Positions 1-7,628 of a stretch of 64,000 bases of DNA are shown piece after piece. The translations under genes and the position numbers were made by a program. Where the stretch lies: positions 1 through 64,000 of the forward strand of contig JAUYQZ010000036.1 of NCBI GenBank assembly GCA_030695415.1. The letters are read 5' to 3'. Numbering within the stretch: the first letter of the stretch is position 1; every line of letters starts with the position of its first letter. A model generated the notes under the pieces. The model worked only from the letters and a program-made list of their open reading frames with translations, had not been told where the DNA came from and did no database searches. This stretch comes from Hylemonella sp. Its GTDB lineage: Bacteria > Pseudomonadota > Gammaproteobacteria > Burkholderiales > Burkholderiaceae_C.

Positions 1-105
1 GAGGTGGTGAACGTCAAGGCCAAGACGGCCGAGCGGCTGGGGCACGTGGGACAGGGAATGGCCATCGAGGCGCGCGCGATTGTGTTGTTGACGTCTGACT
101 TCTGA
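1..105 (+). CDS. ispF: 2-C-methyl-D-erythritol 2,4-cyclodiphosphate synthase, C-terminal fragment
   Basis: The window opens inside a reading frame whose last 34 codons end at the TGA at 103-105. The tail contains VNVKAKTAERLGHVG followed by GMAIEARAIVLL, which matches the C-terminal beta strand and final helix region of IspF, the MEP-pathway enzyme that cyclises CDP-ME-2-phosphate. IspF beside an EnvZ/OmpR-type pair is a common Burkholderiales order. The catalytic and metal-binding residues lie outside the window, so the call rests on the tail alone. Confidence 0.75.
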   Translation, partial: EVVNVKAKTAERLGHVGQGMAIEARAIVLLTSDF

Positions 106-131
106 TGCCTGGGGCCAGCGGGCCCCGGACG

Positions 132-1586
132 TTATGCGACAGCTGGCTCGATGGTCGAATCCGGGTCTGCGGACGGTGAGTGCGTCCTGGGCCGTTGCAG
201 CTTGATGTGCGCAGCAAGCCCGCCCGAGGTGGTGTTAGCCAGGGCAAAGATCCCCCCCATGCGCTGCACAGTCTTGTCAACGATGGCCAGTCCGAGTCCG
301 GCGCCGGTGGCTGCGGTGCGCGCAGCATCACCGCGAAAAAATGGCTTGATGAGATTGGGCAGGGCATCGGGCGCGACACCCATTCCGTGATCCCTTACTT
401 TCAGAAGCACCCACTCGTTGCGCGCCTTGGCCGCGATATCGACCACCGCGATCCCGGTCTCGGGCGTCTTGCCGTAGCGCCGTGCGTTTTCAAGCAGATT
501 GGAAATCACGCGTGCAAGCTCCACCTCGTCGGCCAGAACCATCAGGCCTTTGGACACATCGAGATTGATGCGGATGTCGCCCTGGTCTTGCACCGAATAG
601 AGGCATGCCTCGATCACGTCGTTGAGCAGCACGGGCTTGAGCTCGGCATGGTCGGGCCTGGCGTAGTCAAGAAACTTGTCGATGATCGCGTCGAGTTGCT
701 GGATGTCAGCAGCCATGTGGTCGCGCGCATCCTGGTCGGCAACGCTCATCTCGGTTTCCAGCCGCAGGCGCGCCAGCGGCGTACGCAGGTCATGCGAAAT
801 GCCGGCCAGCATCACGGCCCGGTCCTGTTCGATCTTGGCCAGTTGCTGCGCCATTCGGTTGAAGCCGATGTTGACCTCGCGTATCTCGCTGGTCACGGCT
901 TTCTCGTCCAGCCGGCTTGCATCGAAGTCGCCGTCGCGAACCCGGCTCGCCGCAAATGACAGCTGCTTCAAGGGTCGGTTGATCAGGCGCGCGATGAGCG
1001 CAGCGCCCGCGAGCGACAGGCCTGCTGCCGTGATCAGCCAGATGAGCCAGGTCCGCCCACCTACCTTGGTGAGGCGGGACCGGTCGAGCAGCATCCAGTA
1101 CTGGTCGGGGTCGATCTTGAATCCAACCCACAGGCCCTCTTCGCCATTGACGCTCGACGCCATGATGGTGCCCGCGCCCAGCCGGTTGACCAGCTCGTCC
1201 ATCACGCCGGTGTCCAGCTCCGATGGCGTGAAGCTGGTGTAGCGGTCCCTGGGCTCGCGCATGACAACCCGCAAGCCTTCCTGATCGGCGAGCGTCTTGA
1301 TGAGCGAGACGCGCGCGATCGAGTCCGCATGGACCAGCGCCGCACGGCTCAAGTTGACCAGCGATGCGATTTGCTGGGCTGTCTGCACGGCGCGCGGCTC
1401 GATCTCCAGCGCGCGAAATGTCTGCAGCCAGGCCACGATGCTTCCGATCAGAAGCAGCGAGAGCAGAAAGAACGTGCGCCAGAAAAGCGAGAGGCCCAAC
1501 CGCGGCCGCATTTCCAGGGGAGCGGGCGCGGTTTCGAGCGGAGCTGGGCCGGTGATTTCGATGCTGTGATTCGTGCCGCGGATCAT
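132..1586 (-). CDS. envZ: EnvZ/RisS-family sensor histidine kinase
   Basis: Inner-membrane sensor kinase of 484 residues, partner of the OmpR-type regulator transcribed just before it. Two membrane segments (about residues 36-56 and 178-200) flank a periplasmic sensor of about 120 residues. A HAMP linker follows, then the dimerisation/phosphotransfer helix with GISHDLRTPLARLRLE (His about 265). The ATPase domain shows NLLENARRYG, DHGMGVAP and GAGLGLAIVDK. The H-box is of the EnvZ type; in Bordetella the equivalent pair is called RisS/RisA. The stimulus cannot be read from sequence. The gene converges with ispF. Confidence 0.9.
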   Translation of the reverse strand: MIRGTNHSIEITGPAPLETAPAPLEMRPRLGLSLFWRTFFLLSLLLIGSIVAWLQTFRALEIEPRAVQTAQQIASLVNLSRAALVHADSIARVSLIKTLADQEGLRVVMREPRDRYTSFTPSELDTGVMDELVNRLGAGTIMASSVNGEEGLWVGFKIDPDQYWMLLDRSRLTKVGGRTWLIWLITAAGLSLAGAALIARLINRPLKQLSFAASRVRDGDFDASRLDEKAVTSEIREVNIGFNRMAQQLAKIEQDRAVMLAGISHDLRTPLARLRLETEMSVADQDARDHMAADIQQLDAIIDKFLDYARPDHAELKPVLLNDVIEACLYSVQDQGDIRINLDVSKGLMVLADEVELARVISNLLENARRYGKTPETGIAVVDIAAKARNEWVLLKVRDHGMGVAPDALPNLIKPFFRGDAARTAATGAGLGLAIVDKTVQRMGGIFALANTTSGGLAAHIKLQRPRTHSPSADPDSTIEPAVA

Positions 1587-1653
1587 TCCTGCATTCTCAC
1601 GCTACATCCTGTGTTTGTCATCGAAGCGCGAGCCTGCCGACAAGTTGGCTGCT

Positions 1654-2385
1654 TCAGCCCGCGCCGTCCGGCACGAAGACGTAGCCCACGCCCCACACCG
1701 TCTGGATGTAGCGCGGAGCGGCCGGATCCGACTCCACGAGCTTGCGCAGGCGCGACACCTGCACATCGAGGCTGCGGTCGAACGGCTCGAACTCGCGCCC
1801 GCGTGCCAGCTGCGCGAGCTTCTCGCGTGAGAGCGGCTGGCGTGGATGGCGCACCAGCGCCTTGAGCATGGCGAATTCGCCGGTCGTGAGCGGCAGTTCG
1901 TCGCCGTTCTTGCGAAGGGTGCGCGCACCCAGGTCGAACGCGAACGGACCGAAGTTCACCACCTCGTTGTCACTGGAGGGAGCGCCCGGCGCCTCCTGGG
2001 CAGGACGGCGGCGCAAGACGGCATGCACCCGGGCGAGAAGTTCGCGCGGATTGAAAGGCTTGCCCAGGTAATCGTCGGCGCCAACTTCCAGGCCGACGAT
2101 GCGATCGACGTCCTCGCCCTTGGCGGTGAGCATGATGATCGGCGTACGGTCATTCGCTGCGCGAAGACGCCTGCAGATGGACAGGCCATCTTCGCCGGGC
2201 ATCATCAGGTCGAGAACAATCAGGTCGGCCGTCTCGCGAAGCATGAGGCGGTTGAGCGCCTTGCCGTCTTCGGCCAGGATGACCTCGAAACCCTCCTGGG
2301 TGAGATAGCGGCGCAGCAGGTCGCGGATTCGGGCGTCATCGTCAACGACCAGGATCTTGTCGGTTCGGGCTGCAGCTTGGGACAT
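1654..2385 (-). CDS. ompR: OmpR-family response regulator
   Basis: DNA-binding response regulator of 243 residues. The receiver domain (about 10-125) has the acidic pocket VVDDD, phosphoacceptor Asp59 in LIVLDLMMPGEDG, and the conserved Lys in DDYLGKPF. The C-terminal winged helix (about 140-240) ends in VSRLRKLVE and VWGVGYVFVPD, typical of OmpR. I chose the ATG at 2385 because OmpR proteins begin close to the receiver domain; an upstream in-frame extension reaches 2466. It lies 67 bp before the kinase, so the two are probably one operon. Also known as RisA in Bordetella. Confidence 0.92.
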   Translation of the reverse strand: MSQAAARTDKILVVDDDARIRDLLRRYLTQEGFEVILAEDGKALNRLMLRETADLIVLDLMMPGEDGLSICRRLRAANDRTPIIMLTAKGEDVDRIVGLEVGADDYLGKPFNPRELLARVHAVLRRRPAQEAPGAPSSDNEVVNFGPFAFDLGARTLRKNGDELPLTTGEFAMLKALVRHPRQPLSREKLAQLARGREFEPFDRSLDVQVSRLRKLVESDPAAPRYIQTVWGVGYVFVPDGAG

Positions 2386-2569
2386 GGTGCTCCATCGAAA
2401 TTTGTAACAGAGCCAATTCTGAGGGCCTTGGCGCTGCATTTCAGCTGTTTCGGCCCGGCTTTTCACGTTGTTACAAATGTTGCCGCAACCATCGGTGGTT
2501 CACATTGCAGCAATCGACCTGCAGGCATGATCGGGCTGTCGTTTCCACCTCTGCAACAAGACAACATTC

Positions 2570-3289
2570 ATGAATCATTCACTCATCCGGCATCCGGCGC
2601 TGGCAGCCGCAGCGATTGCCCTGGCCATGCTCACCACCTGGCCCGCGTCGGCCCAGGTCGTCCCTGCGCCGCAAAACGTCTTGCAGCTCAGCGCGAGCGG
2701 TACGGTGGAGGTCCAGCAGGACCTGCTGAGCCTGAGCCTGACGACTTCGCGCGACGGCACCGATGCCAATACGGTCCAGACGCAACTCAAGACGGCGCTC
2801 GATGCCGCGCTGACGGAAGCGAAGAAGTCGGCCCAGCCGGGGCAACTCGACGTGCGTACCGGCCAGTTCAGCCTGCATCCGCGCTACAGCCCGCTCGGAA
2901 AGATCAGCGGCTGGCAGGGCACGGCCGAGCTGATTCTGGAAGGTCGCGACTTTCCGCGCATCACGCAGACGGCCGGGCGCATCCAGACGATGACCTTGGG
3001 CAACATCTCGTTCGGCCTCAGCCGTGAGGCTCGCGCGAAGGTCGAGACCGAGGCGCAAACGCTGGCGATCGAGCGATTCAAGGCCAGGGCCGCGGAACTC
3101 GCGCGAGGCTTTGGCTTTTCGGGCTATACGTTGCGAGAAGTGTCGGTCAATTCAAACGACGGGGGCTATCCGCAGCCGCGGGTGATGGCGATGCAGGCCA
3201 AGGGCGCGCAGGCCGAGATGGCCGTGCCGGTAGAAGCCGGCAAGAGCAACGTCATCGTGAACGTGTCGGGGTCGGTGCAGCTGAAGTAG
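2570..3289 (+). CDS. SIMPL domain-containing periplasmic protein (DUF541)
   Basis: Protein of 239 residues with a clear Sec signal peptide (basic start, hydrophobic run, cleavage after WPASA near residue 28), so it should be periplasmic. The remainder matches the SIMPL/DUF541 fold: the N-terminal strand VLQLSASGTVEVQQDLLSLSL, the middle FSLHPRYS and WQGTAELILEGRDF, and the end NVIVNVSGSVQLK. E. coli YggE, a member, is linked to oxidative-stress defence, but the molecular role is unknown. It is divergent from ompR across a 184-bp gap. Confidence 0.85.
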   Translation: MNHSLIRHPALAAAAIALAMLTTWPASAQVVPAPQNVLQLSASGTVEVQQDLLSLSLTTSRDGTDANTVQTQLKTALDAALTEAKKSAQPGQLDVRTGQFSLHPRYSPLGKISGWQGTAELILEGRDFPRITQTAGRIQTMTLGNISFGLSREARAKVETEAQTLAIERFKARAAELARGFGFSGYTLREVSVNSNDGGYPQPRVMAMQAKGAQAEMAVPVEAGKSNVIVNVSGSVQLK

Positions 3290-3312
3290 ATCGGAAAAAC
3301 CGGCAGGCCTGG

Positions 3313-4083
3313 TTACTGCGCCGCCCAGCCGCCGTCCATGTTCCAGGCCACGCCGCGCACGTTGTTGCCGGCCGGCGAGCAGAAGAAAACCGCGAGTTCG
3401 CCCAGCTCGTCGGGTGTCGTGAACTGTAGCGATGGTTCTTTCTCGCCCAGCAGGGCGGCCTTTGCTTGCTCATTGGTCCAGCTGTTGGCGGCGGCCTTTG
3501 CATCGACCTGTTTTTGCACGAGGGGGGTCAGAACCCAGCCGGGGCAGATCGCATTGCAGGTGACGCCCGTGGTTGCGCTTTCAAGTGCGGTTACCTTGGT
3601 CAGCCCGACCAGTCCGTGCTTTGCTGCAACGTAGGCGGATTTTTGGGCCGAAGCCACGAGTCCGTGAACAGACGCCACATTGATGATGCGGCCCCAGTTG
3701 GCCGCTTTCATCGCCGGCAAGGCCAGGCGCGTCGCATGAAACGCGCTGGAGAGGTTGATGGCGATGATGGCGTCCCACTTGTCGGCAGGAAAATCCTCGA
3801 TGTTCGCCACGTGCTGGATGCCGGCGTTGTTCACCAGGATATCCACGCGGCCGAACGTGTCGGCGGCGAACGTCATCATGGCCTGGATCTCGTCGGGCTT
3901 GCTCATGTCGGCGCCGTGATAGGCGACCTGTACACCCAGTGCACGAACCTCGGCCTGCGGGCCCTCGACATCGCCAAAGCCGTTGAGAACCAGGTTCGCG
4001 CCCTGGCGCGCGAGTGCCTTTGCAATACCCAGGCCGATGCCACTGGTTGAACCTGTCACGAGCGCAGTCTTGCCTTTGAGCAT
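3313..4083 (-). CDS. bdhA: 3-hydroxybutyrate dehydrogenase (short-chain dehydrogenase)
   Basis: SDR-family oxidoreductase of 256 residues. It has the NAD-binding TGSTSGIGLGIA motif, NNAGIQHVANIEDFP, the catalytic Ser in NVASVHGLVAS and YVAAK (Tyr/Lys). The C-terminal segment EKEPSLQFTTPDELGELAVF and NMDGGWAAQ is characteristic of bacterial 3-hydroxybutyrate dehydrogenases, which interconvert 3-hydroxybutyrate and acetoacetate in polyhydroxybutyrate turnover. A phasin gene elsewhere in the window (23871-24410) fits a PHB-storing organism. It is divergent from the hydrolase at 4161. Confidence 0.9.
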   Translation of the reverse strand: MLKGKTALVTGSTSGIGLGIAKALARQGANLVLNGFGDVEGPQAEVRALGVQVAYHGADMSKPDEIQAMMTFAADTFGRVDILVNNAGIQHVANIEDFPADKWDAIIAINLSSAFHATRLALPAMKAANWGRIINVASVHGLVASAQKSAYVAAKHGLVGLTKVTALESATTGVTCNAICPGWVLTPLVQKQVDAKAAANSWTNEQAKAALLGEKEPSLQFTTPDELGELAVFFCSPAGNNVRGVAWNMDGGWAAQ

Positions 4084-4132
4084 GAGGGTCTCCGTCTTGA
4101 ATTAGGATGTGTGAAAGCACAAAAAACGACTG

Positions 4133-4153
4133 CCGCAGAGTATGCGGTTTTTT
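4133..4153 (+). terminator. short terminator-like hairpin before the hydrolase gene
   Basis: CCGCA-GAGTA-TGCGG followed by six T residues, ending 8 bp before the hydrolase ATG. The stem is only 5 bp, so this may be chance. If real it would act on transcripts entering the hydrolase-relA operon. Confidence 0.3.
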
Positions 4154-4160
4154 AATCGCC

Positions 4161-5078
4161 ATGCCCGAACCTACGCTGAACTACGTATCCTGCCCTGATG
4201 CCTCGGGCGGGCACCGCATGGCGTATTGGCAATGGGGTGATGCAGCGGCTGCGCACGTGGTTGTCTGTGTTCATGGACTTTCAAGACAGGGGCGTGATTT
4301 CGACGTTTTGGCCCAGGCGCTTGTCGAACGCGCGGCGCAGCCGGTGCGCGTTGTGTGCCCCGATGTCGCGGGCCGCGGGCGCAGCGACTGGCTGAAGGAC
4401 CCGGCCGGGTATCAGATTCCGACTTATGTCGGCGACATGCTGGCACTGATGGCGCAGCTGCACGGCCAGGCGCCGATCGCCACGCTCGACTGGGTTGGCA
4501 CCAGCATGGGAGGCCTGATCGGCATGGGGCTGTGCGGTACGCCGAAGTTGCCGCTTCCAGTTGCGGTAAGACGACTGGTACTCAATGACGTGGGGCCGGC
4601 CATCCAGTGGGAAGCCTTGCAGCGCATCGGCACGTACCTTGGAAACACCGGCAGATTTGATTCGGTCCAGCAGGCCGCCGATGCGATGTGGGCTGTCTCG
4701 ACGAGTTTCGGGCCGCACACGCCCGGGCAATGGCTCGCGCTGTCGCAGGCGATGGTCAAGCCTTTGCCAGGTGGCGGTGTCACGCTGCATTACGACCCGA
4801 GCATTGCCGTACCGTTTCGCAGCCTGACGGCCGAATCGGCGCAGCAGGGTCAGGCGGCGCTGTGGCAGCTCTACGACAACATGGCCGCGCAGACCCTGTT
4901 GCTGCGCGGCGCACAGTCGGATCTTCTCAGCGCGCAGACAGCGTCTGAAATGACCCGGCGGGGTCCGCGTGCGCGTCTGGTCGAATTCGAGGGTATTGGA
5001 CATGCGCCCACGCTCGTCGCCGGCGAGCAGGTCGATGTGGTCACCGGCTTCCTGCTGGACCAGAAGAATCCACCATGA
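4161..5078 (+). CDS. alpha/beta fold hydrolase
   Basis: Serine hydrolase of 305 residues. It shows HGLSRQGRDF (oxyanion-hole region), the nucleophile elbow VGTSMGGLIG, and a late GIGHAPTL carrying the likely catalytic His. The acid is probably the Asp in GAQSDLLS. The substrate cannot be predicted. The ATG at 4161 gives the usual family start; the frame stays open to 4107. Its TGA overlaps the relA ATG (ATGA at 5075), so the two are translationally coupled. Confidence 0.8.
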   Translation: MPEPTLNYVSCPDASGGHRMAYWQWGDAAAAHVVVCVHGLSRQGRDFDVLAQALVERAAQPVRVVCPDVAGRGRSDWLKDPAGYQIPTYVGDMLALMAQLHGQAPIATLDWVGTSMGGLIGMGLCGTPKLPLPVAVRRLVLNDVGPAIQWEALQRIGTYLGNTGRFDSVQQAADAMWAVSTSFGPHTPGQWLALSQAMVKPLPGGGVTLHYDPSIAVPFRSLTAESAQQGQAALWQLYDNMAAQTLLLRGAQSDLLSAQTASEMTRRGPRARLVEFEGIGHAPTLVAGEQVDVVTGFLLDQKNPP

Positions 5079-7285
5079 AAAGTCTCGTCGCGGAAAACCC
5101 GGATAGCTCCGCCGTCCCCGAGCTGATTGCCGCGACCGAGCATTCGATGCCTCAGCAGGCGCACGCGTTGTCGCGGGCCCGCGCGTTTGCCGAGCCCTTC
5201 ATTGCAGGCGAGACGCTCGAGACGGGCGAGAACACGCTCGCGCATGCCGATGCAGTGGCCGCTATCCTGAAGTCGATGGGCGGCTCCGAGGCCATGCAAG
5301 CTGCGAGTTATCTGGTGTATGCCTGGTCGCACCTGAACAAGCCACAGGAGGTCATTTCCAAGGCGTTCGGCGAGAACTACGCAGCGCTCGCGATGGAAAC
5401 CACCAAGCTGGTTCGCGTGCAGCGGCAGGCGCGCGACGCAGGCGATGTCCAGATGGTCAGTGCGGCGCAACTGCAGACCGAGAACGTGCGCAAGATGCTG
5501 CTGGCTTTTTCGCGCGACCTGCGCGTTGTCATGTTGCGGCTCGCGTCCCGCCTTCAGACATTGCGCTGGCATGCCGCCAGTAAAACGCCGGTCCCTCCCA
5601 GCGTGGCGCGTGAGGTGCTTCATGTGTTTGCGCCGCTGGCCAACCGGCTGGGCATCTGGCAGCTGAAGTGGGAAATGGAAGACCTTGCGTTCCGCTTCCT
5701 GGAGCCGGAAACCTATCGGCAGATTGCAGTCCAGCTCGACCAGAAGCGCATCGAGCGCGAGGCTTATGTCGAGGAGCTGCGCTCGCGGCTGGAAGCCGAG
5801 CTCATCGCACAGGGCATCAAGGCAAGCGTGGCCGGGCGGCCCAAGCACATCTACAGCATTGCCAAGAAGATGCGGGGCAAGTCCCTGAATTTCGATCGCG
5901 TGTTCGATATCCGTGCGCTGCGCGTCATCGTGCCCACGGTCGATGACTGCTACGCCGCGCTGTCGTGGGTGCATGAGAAATTCACCCCGCTGGTCGAGGA
6001 GTTCGACGATTACATCGCCAGGCCCAAGGCCAACGGTTACCAGTCGCTGCACACCATCGTGCGCGACCAGGAAGGCAGGCCGATCGAAATCCAGATCCGC
6101 ACGCAGGCCATGCACGATCACGCCGAGCACGGCGTCGCGGCGCACTGGGCCTACAAGGAAGCGGGAAGCAAGGGTTATTCAGGTGTCAGCGCCAGCGGAG
6201 AGTACGACGCCAAGATCGCGGTGCTGCGGCAGCTGCTGGCGTGGGAGCGCGATCTGGCAGGTGGCAGCGAGGGTTTGTTCGAAGACCGGATCTATGTGCT
6301 GACCCCCGATGCGGCGATTGTCGAACTGCCGCGAGGTGCGACGCCGGTTGACTTCGCCTACACCGTGCATACCAGCCTGGGCCACCGGTGCCGGGGCGCC
6401 CGTGTCGATGGTGCGATGGTGCCGCTCAATACCCCATTGCAAAACGGCCAGACGGTGGAGGTGACGGCGGCAAAGGAGGGCGGACCTTCACGCGACTGGC
6501 TCAACGCCGATCTCAACTTCCTGGTCAGTCATCGGGCCCGGGCCAAAGTGCGCGCGTGGTTCAACGAGCAGATTCGCCACGAAACGATTTCGCGCGGCCG
6601 TGAGTCGGTCGAAAAGCTGTTGCAGCGCGAGGGCAGAACAGCGATGAAGCTGGAGGACCTGGCGACACAGCTCGGATTCAAGTCAGCGGAAGACCTGTTT
6701 TTTGTCGTTGGCAAGGACGAATATTCGCTGCGCAACATCGAGACTCTGCTCAGCCCGCCCGAAGTAGCGCTGCACCCGGACGAAGTGCTGCTGAAGAAGG
6801 CGCGCAACCCCGGCGGTGGGCCCAAAGGCGGCGTGCTGGTGGTGGGCATCGACTCGCTCATGACGCAGCTCGCGCGCTGCTGCAAACCCGCGCCGCCCGA
6901 TGCCATCGGCGGATTTGTCACGCGCGGCAAGGGCGTGAGCATCCACCGGACCGATTGCAGCAATTTTCGCGAGCTGGCCGCCCGCAATGCCGAGCGCGTG
7001 ATCGAGGTGGAGTGGGGCAGTGGGCCGGCTTCCGGCAAGACCGACGGCGGCGCGGTGTATCCGGTCGATGTGGGCATTGAAGCATCCGACCGGCAGGGAC
7101 TCCTGCGTGACATCTCGGAAGTGTTCGCCAAGGAAAAGATGAATGTGATTGGCGTGCAGACGCAATCAGTCAAGGGCACCGCATGGATGACGTTCACCGT
7201 GGAAGTCACCGATTCGGGGCGCGTGAACAAGGTGCTTTCGCTGGTGGCAGACGTGCAGGGCGTGCGATGGGCCAAACGCCGCTGA
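5075..7285 (+). CDS. relA: RelA, (p)ppGpp synthetase
   Basis: Long RSH protein (736 residues) of the stringent response, transferring pyrophosphate from ATP to GDP/GTP on starved ribosomes. The N-terminal HD region is degenerate: where hydrolases have an HD...ED pair it reads ASYLVYAWSHLNKP. The synthetase domain (about 230-370) has EEFDDYIARPKANGYQSLHT; the EFDD form is the EXDD signature of monofunctional RelA rather than the RXKD of bifunctional enzymes. A TGS domain (about 405-465), a zinc-finger-like ARCCKP segment and a C-terminal ACT domain follow. A separate SpoT should exist elsewhere. Confidence 0.95.
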   Translation: MKSLVAENPDSSAVPELIAATEHSMPQQAHALSRARAFAEPFIAGETLETGENTLAHADAVAAILKSMGGSEAMQAASYLVYAWSHLNKPQEVISKAFGENYAALAMETTKLVRVQRQARDAGDVQMVSAAQLQTENVRKMLLAFSRDLRVVMLRLASRLQTLRWHAASKTPVPPSVAREVLHVFAPLANRLGIWQLKWEMEDLAFRFLEPETYRQIAVQLDQKRIEREAYVEELRSRLEAELIAQGIKASVAGRPKHIYSIAKKMRGKSLNFDRVFDIRALRVIVPTVDDCYAALSWVHEKFTPLVEEFDDYIARPKANGYQSLHTIVRDQEGRPIEIQIRTQAMHDHAEHGVAAHWAYKEAGSKGYSGVSASGEYDAKIAVLRQLLAWERDLAGGSEGLFEDRIYVLTPDAAIVELPRGATPVDFAYTVHTSLGHRCRGARVDGAMVPLNTPLQNGQTVEVTAAKEGGPSRDWLNADLNFLVSHRARAKVRAWFNEQIRHETISRGRESVEKLLQREGRTAMKLEDLATQLGFKSAEDLFFVVGKDEYSLRNIETLLSPPEVALHPDEVLLKKARNPGGGPKGGVLVVGIDSLMTQLARCCKPAPPDAIGGFVTRGKGVSIHRTDCSNFRELAARNAERVIEVEWGSGPASGKTDGGAVYPVDVGIEASDRQGLLRDISEVFAKEKMNVIGVQTQSVKGTAWMTFTVEVTDSGRVNKVLSLVADVQGVRWAKRR

Positions 7286-7355
7286 TGACCGGCCAGGCGT
7301 GTTGGCCGATCGCGGATTTTTGGCTGCTATACTTGAGGGCTCGAATACGATTTTC

Positions 7356-7432
7356 AGGCGCGTAGCTCAGCTGGTTAGAGCACCACCTTGACATGGTGGG
7401 GGTCGTTGGTTCGAGTCCAATCGCGCCTACCA
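7356..7432 (+). tRNA. tRNA-Val (GAC)
   Basis: A 77-nt cloverleaf with acceptor AGGCGCG pairing with CGCGCCT, D-arm TAGCTCAGCTGGTTAGAG, anticodon arm CCACC-TTGACAT-GGTGG (anticodon GAC), T-arm GGTTCGAGTCC, and an encoded ACCA end. TATACT at 7328-7333 is a likely -10 element. relA-tRNA-Val-thrS is a conserved betaproteobacterial order. Confidence 0.96.
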
Positions 7433-7494
7433 ATATTTACAGGGCCGGGATGGCCAGTTTCAAGAGGGGCTGAACGGCCCACGGAGGTTGCGAA

Positions 7495-7530
7495 ATGTCA
7501 CCGCGAACTTGCAGGGATGTCACTGGTTAA
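7495..7530 (+). promoter_or_regulatory. candidate thrS leader peptide ORF
   Basis: An ATG at 7495, nine bases after the Shine-Dalgarno GGAGG at 7482-7486 in-line, opens an 11-codon ORF reading MSPRTCRDVTG with two Thr (ACT) codons. It is followed by a small hairpin GCAGA-TAATT-TCTGC (7551-7565) and then by the terminator-like hairpin at 7584. This is the arrangement expected of ribosome-mediated attenuation of thrS. Two Thr codons is a weak signal, so this is an inference only. Confidence 0.35.
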
Positions 7531-7583
7531 GCCCCGGCGCATTGCTGTTCGCAGATAATTTCTGCATCTTCTTGTAGTATCCG

Positions 7584-7610
7584 AAAGCGCGGCCGGTCCG
7601 CGCTTTTTTT
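7584..7610 (+). terminator. intrinsic terminator or attenuator directly upstream of thrS
   Basis: AAAGCGCGG-CCGGT-CCGCGCTTT: a 9-bp perfect stem with a 5-nt loop, running into four more T residues. It ends 18 bp before the thrS ATG, and the GGAG Shine-Dalgarno of thrS (7617-7620) starts only 6 bp after it. No promoter fits between, so any thrS transcript from upstream must pass it. That favours attenuation over plain termination. Confidence 0.75.
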
Positions 7611-7628
7611 CATTCTGGAGTTGGGTTC

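Noticed and set aside
7356..7432. tRNA-Val as a genomic-island attachment site
   Set aside because: No integrase gene and no direct repeat of the tRNA 3' end was seen within the window, and core genes lie on both sides.
7433..7628. A T-box riboswitch before thrS
   Set aside because: I saw no T-box bulge sequence or specifier stem-loop, and T-boxes are essentially absent from betaproteobacteria.
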